DNA from: Prevotellaceae bacterium UBA1746
GTDB taxonomy: Bacteria > Bacteroidota > Bacteroidia > Bacteroidales > Bacteroidaceae
DNA: 64,000 nucleotides
Direction: 5' to 3'
NCBI GenBank assembly: GCA_002314875.1
Contig: DCHS01000008.1
Location: forward strand, 18,823 to 82,822
The notes beneath the pieces were generated by a model. The model saw nothing but the letters and a program-made list of their open reading frames with translations. It did not search any database and was not told the origin of the DNA. The stretch's first letter is position 1; the number at the start of each line of letters is the position of its first letter. Position numbers and translations under genes: made by a program. Positions 43,187 to 52,552 of this stretch are shown in pieces.

Positions 43187-45715
43187 ATGCTCCGCATCCT
43201 CATTCCTCTTTTTATTCTTCTTTTCGCACTCTGTGGTTGTTCTACTACGGAGCGAATCCCTGAGGGTGAACAGTTATACTTGGGCATCAAGAAGATTAAG
43301 TATGTAAAAGGCGAAGAAGAGATCACAAAGATTGAAAATGAGAAAGGTGATTCAACGGGTATCATCACCGATGTTGCAAATGCCTACACTACGGTTAAGA
43401 ATGTCATCAATGGAACACAGACAACGATGGGTGCCATCCATGAGTTAAGTCAGAAAAAGCGTTCAGAATTAACCCGCGAGGAAAAGAGAACATTGGCTCT
43501 CCACGAAATGGCGGAAGCAGAAGCACTCTCAACGGCAAAATCAGAAGTTTCTGCCGCACTTGCCTATGAGCCAAATGGTTCTCTTTTCGGCAGTTCAACC
43601 TACACCTTCCCATTAAAATTTGGTCTTCGTGTTTATAACAAGTATGCGGAAACAGAAAAAGGCTTTGGCCATTGGATGTTCAAGAAATTTGCAGAAAATC
43701 CCATCCTTATTTCTACCGTTGCCCCGCAGACACGTGCAAAAATAGCCACAAATACCCTTCATAATTATGGCTTCTTCCGAGGAAATGTGGACTACGACAT
43801 TGTTGAGACCAAGAATCCCAAGGCTTCTCGTGTCTCCTACAATATTACAACAGGGCCTGTTTTCCATTTGGATAGCATCGAGTACCGTAGTTTCGGAACT
43901 ATGGCAGATTCTCTTCTGGTGGCTTCCCGTAACAAATGCCTCTTGAAGAGCGGTGAAGCTTTCAGCGTGCTGAATCTCACCGGAGAACAAGAGCGCATCG
44001 AAAACCTCATGCGCGAAAACGGGTATTACTACTGGAGCTCCAACTTGACCACTTTTCAGGCTGATACTATTGCTGTTCCCGGATATGTTCAAATGCGTGT
44101 TCTCCCCAAGCCAAATATCCCTGCCAACGCCCAGCATCCCTGGTACATCGGACAGACTTACGTCATTATGCGTACCCAGCACACTGCTGATGTAACAGAG
44201 CCCTTGGACCATACGCGCTCTCGCCGTGGGTATACCTATACCTGGTCAGGAGAAACAATGCCTTTGAAAGGTCGTATTTGGCGCACCGCCATCAATCATC
44301 GCAAAGGCGAACTGTTCCGCGTATCCGACCAAACGGCCACCATCACGAAATTATCTGCATTAGGCATTCTCTCTGCGATGGATGTCTCCTATACTCCACG
44401 AGATACCACTGCAACATGCGATACCCTCGATGTCTACGTTCAGGCAACGATGGCAAAGCCTTATGACTCTTCCTTTGAAGTCAATGCCATCCTGAAATCC
44501 AGCCAGCAGATTGGTCCTGGGGTTAAGTATGAATTGGCAAAGCACAATGCTTCCCATGCCGGCGAGACTGTATCCTGGAATATTTTCGGAAGTTACGAGT
44601 GGCAGTTCGGTCGCCATCGTAATGGTGGCAACAGTCTGCTGAATAGTTTTGAATTAGGTTCATCGGCAAATCTCGAACTGCCGCGATTCTATTTCCCCTT
44701 TGTCTCCAAGCGTCGACTGCGTTTCCCGGCAACTACAAAGTTCTCGCTCTCTGCTGATTGGAAGAATCGCTCTGGCTTTTTCCAAATGCTCGACTTTGGC
44801 GGAAACGTTACTTATAGCTGGCAGCCGCGTGAGGGTTCCGTCAAGTACCATAATAAGATCCGTCACGAATGGACGCTCTTCGATTTGAGTTACTACAAAC
44901 TCATCAATACCTCCGCTGCCTTTGACTCTATCCGTACAGCCAACCCTGCCATCTACGCATCCATGCGTAATGTCTATGTACCTTCGATGAGTTACTCGTT
45001 TACCTATTCCTCACCTCTCACCTGGAAGAATCCAATTTGGTTCCAGTGGACGGCAAAGGAATCGGGAAATCTGACGGACGGAATCCACTGCATCCTCTAT
45101 CCCCACCACCCTGCTGGTGAACCCCGCAAACTCTTCGGAAGCAACTTCGCCCAGTTCCTAAAGACAACGGCAGAAGTCCACTACTCGCATACCCTTAACG
45201 AACGTCTCAAACTGGCAACTCGTGCTTTTGCGGGCGTTATATTTAATTATGGAGGCAACGAGGCGGCTCCCTATGCAGAGCAATTCTACATTGGTGGTGC
45301 AAACTCTATTCGTGCGTTCACCGTACGAACTGCCGGTCCTGGTGCCTATCGTGCTCCTAATAGCAAATATGCATATATCGACCAAACGGGCGATTTCAAA
45401 CTCGAGGCCAACGCCGAACTTCGCGCACATCTCTTTGGTTCTCTTCACGGAGCCATTTTCCTGGATGCCGGAAATGTATGGTTGATGAAGAAAGACGAAC
45501 TGCGTCCGGATGCAGAACTGACGCTCTCTAATCTTCGTCGCATCGCCTTAGGTTCAGGTGCAGGTATTCGCTATGACCTTGGATTCTTGGTTCTTCGCTT
45601 TGATGTCGGTATCGGTCTTCACGCTCCCTATGAAACCTCTCGTAGCGGCTTTTACAATTTCGAAAGATTCCGTGACGGCGTAGCCTATCATTTTGCTATC
45701 GGCTATCCCTTCTAA
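43187..45715 (+). CDS. tamL: TamL, lipoprotein member of the BamA/TamA (Omp85) family
   Basis: 842 aa. Lipoprotein signal with lipobox Cys18 (ALCGC), so it is lipid-anchored, unlike TamA. POTRA-like regions follow (about 190-370: YNITTGPVFHLDSIEY, FRVSDQTATITKLSALGILSAMDV) and then a C-terminal Omp85 beta-barrel (about 430-842) containing GGANSIRAFTVRTAGPG, the family's lid-lock motif, and a terminal aromatic F. Gene order tamB-tamL fits the Bacteroidota TAM complex in the outer membrane. Confidence 0.92.
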   Translation: MLRILIPLFILLFALCGCSTTERIPEGEQLYLGIKKIKYVKGEEEITKIENEKGDSTGIITDVANAYTTVKNVINGTQTTMGAIHELSQKKRSELTREEKRTLALHEMAEAEALSTAKSEVSAALAYEPNGSLFGSSTYTFPLKFGLRVYNKYAETEKGFGHWMFKKFAENPILISTVAPQTRAKIATNTLHNYGFFRGNVDYDIVETKNPKASRVSYNITTGPVFHLDSIEYRSFGTMADSLLVASRNKCLLKSGEAFSVLNLTGEQERIENLMRENGYYYWSSNLTTFQADTIAVPGYVQMRVLPKPNIPANAQHPWYIGQTYVIMRTQHTADVTEPLDHTRSRRGYTYTWSGETMPLKGRIWRTAINHRKGELFRVSDQTATITKLSALGILSAMDVSYTPRDTTATCDTLDVYVQATMAKPYDSSFEVNAILKSSQQIGPGVKYELAKHNASHAGETVSWNIFGSYEWQFGRHRNGGNSLLNSFELGSSANLELPRFYFPFVSKRRLRFPATTKFSLSADWKNRSGFFQMLDFGGNVTYSWQPREGSVKYHNKIRHEWTLFDLSYYKLINTSAAFDSIRTANPAIYASMRNVYVPSMSYSFTYSSPLTWKNPIWFQWTAKESGNLTDGIHCILYPHHPAGEPRKLFGSNFAQFLKTTAEVHYSHTLNERLKLATRAFAGVIFNYGGNEAAPYAEQFYIGGANSIRAFTVRTAGPGAYRAPNSKYAYIDQTGDFKLEANAELRAHLFGSLHGAIFLDAGNVWLMKKDELRPDAELTLSNLRRIALGSGAGIRYDLGFLVLRFDVGIGLHAPYETSRSGFYNFERFRDGVAYHFAIGYPF

Positions 45716-45720
45716 GCAAA

Positions 45721-45770
45721 AGCGGGTTTTATAAATTAGGAATTATAAAAATCCCGCGCTGGATTTTTTC
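45721..45770 (+). terminator. Terminator after tamL
   Basis: GCGGG-TTTTATAA (45722 onward) pairs with TTATAAAA-ATCCCGC (to 45757), then a GGATTTTTT tract 8 nt later. Confidence 0.6.
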
Positions 45771-45779
45771 GGGAAAAAG

Positions 45780-45811
45780 TTTGGTCAATTGGAGAAAACT
45801 CCTTACCTTTG
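45780..45811 (+). promoter_or_regulatory. Promoter of tRNA-Thr
   Basis: TTTG (45780-45783) and TACCTTTG (45804-45811) separated by 20 bp, both perfect; the tRNA begins 24 bp downstream. Confidence 0.82.
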
Positions 45812-45834
45812 CAGCCGATTTCCGAAATCTAGCT

Positions 45835-45907
<73 letters not shown>

Positions 45908-45928
45908 CTCCTATGCAGCAAATTCATT

Positions 45929-45960
45929 CCGCAGCCCCCCTTTTGGGTTGCGGTTTTTTG
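45929..45960 (+). terminator. Rho-independent terminator of tRNA-Thr
   Basis: CCGCAGCCC (45929-45937) pairs with GGGTTGCGG (45945-45953) with one G-T pair, followed by TTTTTTG. Confidence 0.85.
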
Positions 45961-46030
45961 TTGCTTTTCTCGGGGGATTAGCCTCTGTCTAAGGTTATTT
46001 CCCTATATTATTCACCAATTAAATAAAATA

Positions 46031-46072
46031 ATGGACGACTATCACGCGGAAAACCCTGTTTACCTCGTATAG
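46031..46072 (+). CDS. Putative 13-aa leader peptide upstream of corA
   Basis: ATG at 46031, 13 codons encoding MDDYHAENPVYLV, stop TAG at 46070-46072. The stop lies exactly where the first AGGAAGAAA tract starts (46071-46079). The N-terminus is acidic (MDD, later ENP). Bacterial Mg2+ transporter genes such as mgtA and corA in enteric bacteria have short leader ORFs; the comparison is by analogy only. No strong ribosome-binding site is seen, which is normal in this phylum. Confidence 0.35.
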   Translation: MDDYHAENPVYLV

Positions 46073-46150
46073 GAAGAAACCCATTATCCGCATGGCGCTT
46101 TCTTCCTGATCTGATTCTGATCTTGTCTATCCCTTAAATAAGGAAGAAAG
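46071..46150 (+). promoter_or_regulatory. Competing hairpins in the corA leader
   Basis: AGGAAGAAA occurs at 46071-46079 and again at 46141-46149. TTTCTTCCT at 46099-46107 is perfectly complementary to both (9 bp with the first; 10 bp with the second, using C46098 and G46150). The second copy is the purine-rich ribosome-binding region, 4-13 nt before the corA ATG. The two pairings exclude each other, so the leader has the form of a translational on/off switch governed by ribosome position on the leader ORF. There is no T-run, so control would be at translation. Confidence 0.45.
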
Positions 46151-46153
46151 AGT

Positions 46154-47080
46154 ATGCGTACTTACTGGAACTACAACCAGGGACTGCGAACACTCGATGA
46201 GTGGCAGCCCAACTGCTGGGTTCAGGTTACCTGCCCCAGTCGCGATGACGAGAATTTTCTCATCAACGATCTCAAAATTCCCGACTACTTTATCGATGAC
46301 ATCCGAGATAAGGATGAGCGTGCCCGTTATGACTATGATGACGGCTGGACGCTCATCATCCTTCGTATCCCTTATGTCAAGGAAGTACAAAGTAGAACTC
46401 CCCATACCACCATCCCTCTTGGTATCATTATGAACAAGGGGGTCTGCATCAGCGTGTGTAACTATGAAACCAACATGATGATTGACTTCATCAGTTACCA
46501 GCAGAAACGCGGACTTGGTTTCACTGACTCTGTTGACTTCGTTTTCCGTGTCTTCCTAAGCAGTGCCGTATGGTATCTGAAACGATTGAAGCAAATCAGT
46601 AGCTTGATTGAAGAAGCAAAACGTGACCTCGATCACCCTATCGACAATGCTGACCTGATTAGTCTTTCCCGTCTTCAGGACTCACTGACCTACTTCGTCA
46701 CCTCTATCCGTGGTAATGAGACTTTGCTTTCAAAACTGAAAATGAAGTTGCCTATCGATGAATTGGACGCCGACCTTATCGAAGACGTCAACATTGAGAT
46801 GAGCCAGGCTCGTGAGACCACAAGCATTTACACCAACATTCTGGAGTCCACCATGGAAACCTATGCCAGCATTATTAATAATAATATGGCGCAGACCATG
46901 AAAACGATGACCAGTGTCAGCATCATCCTCATGTTGCCGACATTGATCGCAAGTTTCTTTGGTATGAACCTCCTCAACGGTATGGAAACCTCCGTCATCG
47001 GTTTCGGGGGCGTCATTCTCGGCAGTATCGTAATCACTTGGCTGTTCTATAAATACTTCCGCAGAATTAAGTGGCTGTAA
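46154..47080 (+). CDS. corA: CorA-family magnesium/divalent cation transporter
   Basis: 308 aa. The N-terminal cytosolic alpha/beta domain (about 1-125) is followed by long stalk helices (about 130-245) and two C-terminal TM segments (about 250-270 and 280-300) joined by FFGMNLLNGME, which has the invariant GMN selectivity motif. Members form pentameric channels carrying Mg2+ (or Co2+, Zn2+). Single gene, preceded by tRNA-Thr and the two-hairpin leader. A separate promoter was not identified, so it could depend on read-through past the tRNA terminator or on a degenerate promoter. Confidence 0.93.
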   Translation: MRTYWNYNQGLRTLDEWQPNCWVQVTCPSRDDENFLINDLKIPDYFIDDIRDKDERARYDYDDGWTLIILRIPYVKEVQSRTPHTTIPLGIIMNKGVCISVCNYETNMMIDFISYQQKRGLGFTDSVDFVFRVFLSSAVWYLKRLKQISSLIEEAKRDLDHPIDNADLISLSRLQDSLTYFVTSIRGNETLLSKLKMKLPIDELDADLIEDVNIEMSQARETTSIYTNILESTMETYASIINNNMAQTMKTMTSVSIILMLPTLIASFFGMNLLNGMETSVIGFGGVILGSIVITWLFYKYFRRIKWL

Positions 47081-47154
47081 TGCTCCTGAAAAGGTTTTGA
47101 AAACCAAAAAAGAATGCAAATATGAGAACGTAGTGCATTTTTTCAAAGAAAAAC

Positions 47155-47185
47155 TTTGTCATTTGCCATTTTTTCGTTTTCTTTG
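47155..47185 (+). promoter_or_regulatory. Candidate promoter of the DUF349 gene
   Basis: TTTG (47155-47158) and TTTCTTTG (47178-47185, one mismatch to TAnnTTTG) separated by 19 bp, followed by CAC. It implies a 5' leader of about 105 nt. Confidence 0.5.
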
Positions 47186-47295
47186 CACATGATTAGCGCG
47201 TTATACAAAGTATAAAACGCAACATCAAAAAGAAACCTTGCGCCTTCAGACGCACATTAACTTTATATTTAATAACTTAACCCTTGACACTCACT

Positions 47296-49122
47296 ATGAG
47301 TGAAATTGAAGAAACCCAGCTTAATGCAGCCGTAGAAAATCCCGTTGAGGAAACTATCGAGACTCCCGTTGTTGAGGCTCCCGCTGCTGAAGTAGTGACC
47401 ACTGAAACTCCCGAAGAGGAATCCGTTGCAGCATCAGAAACCGAAGAAGCAACATTCTCCTCAAAGGATGAAGTAGTTGCTCGTCTTAAAGAAATTGTTG
47501 AATCCGGTGAAACCGATCGTAATATCGTTGACCAGATTCGCACTGTATTCTATCGCCTGCACAATGAAGAAGTGGCTGCTGCCCGTGAAGCCTTCATAGA
47601 GGGTGGTGGAAATGCCGAAGAGTTTGCTCCCGAGGCAGATCCCCTTGAGGTTGAATTCAAAGACCTCATGAATGCCGTTAAGGAAAAGCGCGCTGCCCTC
47701 GCAGCTGAAGCTGAGGCAGAACGCCAGCAGAACCTTGAAAAGCGTCTCGCTATTATCGAGAAGATCAAGGAAATGGTTGCTAATCCTGACGACATCGACA
47801 AGAACTACGATGCCTTCAAGGCTCTCCAGACAGAATGGCGTGAGGTTGGTCCCGTTCCCGCAGAACACACCACCGAAACCTGGAAGAACTACCAGCACAA
47901 CGTTGAACAGTTCTACGATCTTCTCCGCATCAATCACGAAATGCGTGCGTACGACTTCAAGAAGAACCTTGAAATCAAGACCGGCCTTTGTGAAGCAGCA
48001 GAAAAGTTGACCGAACTCGAAGATGTTATCAGCGCCTTCCACCAGCTCCAGAAACTCCATCAGGAATTCCGCGAGACAGGTCCTGTTTCCAAGGAACTCC
48101 GCGAAGAAATCTGGAACCGTTTCAAGGCTGCCAGCACCATCGTTAACAAGCGTCATCAGGATCACTTCCTTGCTATTAAGGCTGAAGAAGAAGCTAATCT
48201 CGCTCAGAAACTCACCCTCTGTGAAACCGTTGAAGCCCTCGACCTCACCGCTCTCAAGACTCCAAACGACTGGGAAGAGGCTACCAAGGGAATCATTGCT
48301 CTTCAGAACCAGTGGAAGACCATCGGTTATACTCCCCGCAAGGTAAATCAGGAAACCTTCGAGCGTTTCCGTTCTGCTTGCGACCGCTTCTTCACCGCTA
48401 AGACTGAACATTTCCGCGCTCTTCGCGAAACTCTCGCAAAGAATCTCCAGTTGAAGACGGCTCTCTGCGAACGTGCAGAAGAACTCAAGACCAGCACAGA
48501 ATGGGTCGCAACTACTAATGCGCTCGTTGCTCTCCAGGCTGAATGGAAGACCATCGGTCCCGTTGCTCATAAGATCAGCGACGCTATCTGGAAGCGTTTC
48601 AATGGTGCTTGCAATGAATTCTTTGCTGCAAAGCAGGCTGCAACCAGTGGTGTTCGTGCAGAAGAAGAGGCTAACCTCGAAAAGAAGTTCGATATTATTG
48701 CTCGTCTTGAAAAGCTTGTTGCTGAAGGTAGCGAAAATCTCCTCGCAGAAGTTAAAGCTCTTCAGGCTGAATGGAATGAAGTTGGTCATGTTCCTTTCCG
48801 CAAAAAGGAAAAGATCTATCGCCAGTACCGTGAAGCATGTGATAAGCTTTATGATACCATCCATCGCACTGCTTCTCGTCGCCGTGTTGACGGTGCCGTT
48901 CGTCGCGCATCACAGCAGAACGTCAGTCCTCTCCAGCGTCTCCAGAAGATGATTGAAGACAAGAAGGCTGAAATCAAGAACTACGAAACAAACCTGACCT
49001 TCCTTTCTACCAAGTCCAAGAGTGGAAACAGTCTCGTTGCCGATATTGAGCGTCGCATCCAGCAACTCAAGAACGAACTCGTAGACCTTAAAGACAAACT
49101 TTCGCAGACTTCTGCTGAATAA
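47296..49122 (+). CDS. DUF349 repeat protein
   Basis: 608 aa from the ATG at 47296; an in-frame TTG at 47284 is less likely. The first 60 residues are acidic and Pro/Val-rich, probably disordered. Five DUF349 repeats follow, recognisable by the pattern ALQxEWxxxGxVP...W.RF..ACD.FF (for example near 175, 260, 345, 420 and 490). The C-terminal part is a coiled coil. The fold is helical and cytosolic; no enzymatic motif. Strong codon bias suggests high expression. Function is not established. Confidence 0.9.
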   Translation: MSEIEETQLNAAVENPVEETIETPVVEAPAAEVVTTETPEEESVAASETEEATFSSKDEVVARLKEIVESGETDRNIVDQIRTVFYRLHNEEVAAAREAFIEGGGNAEEFAPEADPLEVEFKDLMNAVKEKRAALAAEAEAERQQNLEKRLAIIEKIKEMVANPDDIDKNYDAFKALQTEWREVGPVPAEHTTETWKNYQHNVEQFYDLLRINHEMRAYDFKKNLEIKTGLCEAAEKLTELEDVISAFHQLQKLHQEFRETGPVSKELREEIWNRFKAASTIVNKRHQDHFLAIKAEEEANLAQKLTLCETVEALDLTALKTPNDWEEATKGIIALQNQWKTIGYTPRKVNQETFERFRSACDRFFTAKTEHFRALRETLAKNLQLKTALCERAEELKTSTEWVATTNALVALQAEWKTIGPVAHKISDAIWKRFNGACNEFFAAKQAATSGVRAEEEANLEKKFDIIARLEKLVAEGSENLLAEVKALQAEWNEVGHVPFRKKEKIYRQYREACDKLYDTIHRTASRRRVDGAVRRASQQNVSPLQRLQKMIEDKKAEIKNYETNLTFLSTKSKSGNSLVADIERRIQQLKNELVDLKDKLSQTSAE

Positions 49123-49127
49123 ACCAT

Positions 49128-49165
49128 AAAAAAAGGGAGTTGACGCAAGTTGACTCCTTTTTTAG
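49128..49165 (+). terminator. Terminator after the DUF349 gene
   Basis: AAAAAAGGGAGT ... ACTCCTTTTTTT around a short loop. The A and T runs let it function on either strand. Confidence 0.75.
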
Positions 49166-49226
49166 TCATTAAAGAATCTGGAACTTCCAGAATATCCGGA
49201 CAATCCGGTTCAAATCAATAATTATT

Positions 49227-50375
49227 ATGAACATAGGTGATAAGGTTCGATTTTTAAACAGTGTTGGCGGAGGTAAGATTACCGGCTTCCAGGGTAATGA
49301 CATCGTTCTTGTTGAAGACGAGAGTGGATTCGAAGTTCCCTGTATGAAAAATGAAGTCGTAGTCATCGAGACTGACCAATACAATTTCGTTCGTCCGAAC
49401 CGTACCAAAAGCAAAGAGGTCCCCGTTCCCACGGAACAGCCTTCGAGTCTGAAGGCCGCCCTCAGCGCTCATGCAGCCAACCATCCCAATAACGATGACG
49501 AAGAGACGGACATTGCAGACCTCCCCATGACCTTCCATGCTCGTCCTTTGGAACGTCGTGGCGGCGACAGCCTCAATGTCTATCTCGGTTTCCTTCCCGT
49601 AGATATCAAGGAATTGACTGATACCGCTTTCGAGGCTTATTTCATCAATGACTGTAACTTCTACATTCGCTATATGATTCTGACGCAAGAAGGAACAGCT
49701 TATAGCGTTCGCCATGAGGGTGTTGCTGAGCCCAACAAGAAAGTTTATCTCGAAACCTTCCATCGCCAGGCTTTACCCGAATTTGAACGAATGACGGTAC
49801 AGATGATGGCTTACAAGGTGGACAAACCTTTCCAACTCAAACAGCCTTTCTGCGTCACTCTTCGTCTGGACGGCACAAAGTTCTACAAACTCCACACCTT
49901 CCAGCCTTCTGAGTTCTTCGACGAGGCATCTCTTGTCTATGAACTCATTCGCGATGATCAGCCCGCTCGCAATGTCTTTGTGGATGCTGACCAGATCAAA
50001 GAGGCCATCCTCGGTCCTAAGGAGGAGCGTCCAAAGATTTCTCCCGCTCGTAAGGAAGGTGCTCTCCCTGGTTTCCGAGGTACTGATCGCAATGGCATCA
50101 TCGAGATTGATCTTCATGTTGAAAAACTCCTCGATAATACATCCGGTATGGATGCCAAGGCCATTCTCGATTATCAGTTGAAAATGGTACGCAAGACCAT
50201 GGAGGCTCATCTCAAGGAAAAAGGCCGTCGCATCGTCTTTATCCACGGCAAGGGTGACGGCGTCCTCCGTAATGCCATTCTCAAACAACTCAAGACACAG
50301 TACCGCAACTGTACCCATCAAGATGCGTCCTTCCAGGAATACGGTTTCGGCGCCACCATGGTTACCATACATTGA
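49227..50375 (+). CDS. DUF2027 and Smr-domain protein
   Basis: 382 aa. The N-terminal DUF2027-type beta domain (about 1-75: MNIGDKVRFLNSVGGGKITGF) is followed by a linker and a second beta-rich region (about 110-245). The C-terminal Smr domain (about 285-382) has IEIDLHVEKL and the HGKGDGVLRNAI nucleic-acid-binding/nuclease motif. Smr domains act as endonucleases or in mismatch and ribosome-collision pathways; this architecture is Bacteroidota-specific and its function is not known. The DUF2027 part resembles a MutS2-like small beta domain only in general form. Confidence 0.87.
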   Translation: MNIGDKVRFLNSVGGGKITGFQGNDIVLVEDESGFEVPCMKNEVVVIETDQYNFVRPNRTKSKEVPVPTEQPSSLKAALSAHAANHPNNDDEETDIADLPMTFHARPLERRGGDSLNVYLGFLPVDIKELTDTAFEAYFINDCNFYIRYMILTQEGTAYSVRHEGVAEPNKKVYLETFHRQALPEFERMTVQMMAYKVDKPFQLKQPFCVTLRLDGTKFYKLHTFQPSEFFDEASLVYELIRDDQPARNVFVDADQIKEAILGPKEERPKISPARKEGALPGFRGTDRNGIIEIDLHVEKLLDNTSGMDAKAILDYQLKMVRKTMEAHLKEKGRRIVFIHGKGDGVLRNAILKQLKTQYRNCTHQDASFQEYGFGATMVTIH

Positions 50376-50413
50376 TGCAGCAAATGGTAAATTGTAAATA
50401 AAATAAATTGTAA

Positions 50414-52549
50414 ATGAAGAAGATACTCCTCACATTTATCGCTCTCGTCAGCGCATTCAGCGCAAAGGCTGACGAAGGTATGTGGTTGCTGAAGCTTATG
50501 GAGCAGCAACACCTCGCAGACTCCCTCGAAAAGGCAGGTCTCCAAATCTCCCCCAACGATCTCTATAACGAAAATGCTCCATCTCTCCGTGATGTTGTCG
50601 GTATTTTCGGAAATGGATGTACAGGTGAAATCGTCAGCAGCGAAGGTCTCGTTCTGACCAACAATCACTGTGGCTTCTCTTACGTCCACGATATCTCCAC
50701 TATGGACCATAACTACCTCTACGAAGGCTTCTTTGCCAAGATCCGCGCCGAGGAAGTTCAGTGCCCCGACCTGACTTTCACCTTCGTCATCCGTATTGAC
50801 GATGTTACCGCAGAAATAGAAAAGATTGCCAAGAAAAAGAAGGTAGACTTCTACACCATGCAATCTTATGATTTCCTCAGCGGTCTCACCGATCAGATGT
50901 TGAAGAAGAGTGGTCTTTCCAAGATGAAGGGCATCAGTCTTCGCATCGTTCCCTATTTCGGAGGTAATCAGTTCTATGCTTTCTATGAACAGACCTACAG
51001 CGATGTTCGTCTCGTCGTTAATCCTCCCATGCAGATTGGCCAGTATGGTTTCAATCAGGACAACTGGATGTGGCCCCGCCACAATGCTGACTTTGCGATG
51101 TTCCGTGTCTATGCGGACAAGGACGGCCAGCCCGCTGAATTTGCAGAAGACAACCAGCCTCTCCAGTGCAAGAAGTGGCTGCCTGTCAGTCTTCAGGGTG
51201 TAAAGGAAAACGACTACACGATGATTATGGGCTTCCCCGGTCGTACCAGTCGTTATCTGACCAAGTCTCAGGTTGAACTCCGCTGCGGTAGCATCAACGA
51301 ACCCATCAATATGGCGGGTGAGGCTGAACTCGACTTTATGAAGCAGCAGATGGACTCTGATCCTGCTCTGGCGCTCAAGTATGCTGATGATTATATGAGT
51401 CTCGGAAACCGCGTAAAGAATTACGGCGGTATGAATGCCAGCGTAAAGTCTACTCATCTCCTTGATATTAAGGCTGATGAAGAAAAGGCTTTCCGTGCCT
51501 TTGCAGCTCAGAGTGACAAGGCAGAATACAGCGATATCATCGACCGTATCAATGATTGCTGTGCTACCTACAAAGATACCATTTACGATTACAACCTCTT
51601 CTCTCAAACTTTTGATGCACAAAGCATGTTGATGCGCAAGAGTTCCATCACCGCATTCACTGAAGCTTTGGAAAGTGGCAAGGGCCTTGAACTGGCACGC
51701 AAAAATTTCCTCGATGCTTACACTCGCGAAATCTGTTCGGTTGATTTGGTTTACGACGAGCAGAAGATGAACCTCCTCACCCCCTATTGGATTGAGAATC
51801 ATCGCCTGGATGCACAGCCTTCTTTTGTTAAGGGTAAGACTGCAGAGGAGATGAAAGAATACTTCCGCCAGATTTTTCATGAGTCAGCATTCATCAATCG
51901 CAAAACAGCAGAAGCATTCATCGATACTTGTACGCTTGAGCAGTTCAACGCTGATCCGCTTATCAAGCATGAAAACATTGTGTTAAACTTCCCCCAAAAG
52001 GTTTACAAGCCAGCAATTGCTGATTACAACGAAACCATCACCAACCTCAACCGTACCTATGTTGGCGGTCTCTGTGAAATGTATGATTGGGCCAAGAGTC
52101 CCGATGCCAACTTCACCCTCCGTATGACCTATGGTCATGTCGGTGGCTACGATCCTCGTGATGCCGTTCATTACGATTGGAAGACCACGCTCACGGGTAT
52201 GATGGAAAAGGAGAATCCCAAGGATCCCGATTATGTGATTGACGAAAAGCTCCGCTCTTTCTATCTCAACAAGAACTATGGCCGCTATGCTCGTCCCGAT
52301 GGTGAACTTCCCACTTGTTTCCTGACCAACAACGACATTACTGGCGGTAACTCCGGTAGTCCCGTTCTCAATGCCAAGGGTGAACTCATCGGTCTTGCTT
52401 TCGATGGCAATATCGAAAGTCTTTCCAGCGACCTCCGTTTCAATCCCGCTCTCCAGCGTTGTATCTGCGTGGATATCCGCTACGTCCTCTTTATCTGCGA
52501 CCTCTACGGCGGTTCATCCTACGCTGTTGACGAAATGACCATTCGCTAA
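50414..52549 (+). CDS. S46-family dipeptidyl-peptidase (DPP7-type)
   Basis: 711 aa, the S46 length. Signal peptide MKKILLTFIALVSAFSAKA. Catalytic triad: His85 (TNNHCG), Asp226 (HNADFAMF) and Ser647 (GGNSGSPV). The residue 18 positions after the Ser (Gly665, in LAFDGN) corresponds to the position that separates DPP7 (Gly; hydrophobic P1) from DPP11 (Arg; acidic P1), so DPP7-like specificity is predicted. A periplasmic enzyme that releases dipeptides from the N-terminus of peptides, complementing PepD and the C10 peptidase. Confidence 0.92.
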   Translation: MKKILLTFIALVSAFSAKADEGMWLLKLMEQQHLADSLEKAGLQISPNDLYNENAPSLRDVVGIFGNGCTGEIVSSEGLVLTNNHCGFSYVHDISTMDHNYLYEGFFAKIRAEEVQCPDLTFTFVIRIDDVTAEIEKIAKKKKVDFYTMQSYDFLSGLTDQMLKKSGLSKMKGISLRIVPYFGGNQFYAFYEQTYSDVRLVVNPPMQIGQYGFNQDNWMWPRHNADFAMFRVYADKDGQPAEFAEDNQPLQCKKWLPVSLQGVKENDYTMIMGFPGRTSRYLTKSQVELRCGSINEPINMAGEAELDFMKQQMDSDPALALKYADDYMSLGNRVKNYGGMNASVKSTHLLDIKADEEKAFRAFAAQSDKAEYSDIIDRINDCCATYKDTIYDYNLFSQTFDAQSMLMRKSSITAFTEALESGKGLELARKNFLDAYTREICSVDLVYDEQKMNLLTPYWIENHRLDAQPSFVKGKTAEEMKEYFRQIFHESAFINRKTAEAFIDTCTLEQFNADPLIKHENIVLNFPQKVYKPAIADYNETITNLNRTYVGGLCEMYDWAKSPDANFTLRMTYGHVGGYDPRDAVHYDWKTTLTGMMEKENPKDPDYVIDEKLRSFYLNKNYGRYARPDGELPTCFLTNNDITGGNSGSPVLNAKGELIGLAFDGNIESLSSDLRFNPALQRCICVDIRYVLFICDLYGGSSYAVDEMTIR

Positions 52550-52552
52550 TCT

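Noticed and set aside
46071..46107. Intrinsic terminator in the corA leader
   Set aside because: No T-run follows the hairpin; translational control is a better reading.
45908..46153. M-box (ykoK) Mg2+ riboswitch before corA
   Set aside because: None of the M-box stems or conserved loops could be recognised; the structure seen is a simple pair of competing hairpins.
47461..48864. Long minus-strand open frame (467 codons) under the DUF349 gene
   Set aside because: Shadow frame produced by the strong codon bias of the DUF349 gene; composition is low-complexity and no motif is present. The same holds for long open frames under the SulP, S46, pepD and metY genes.
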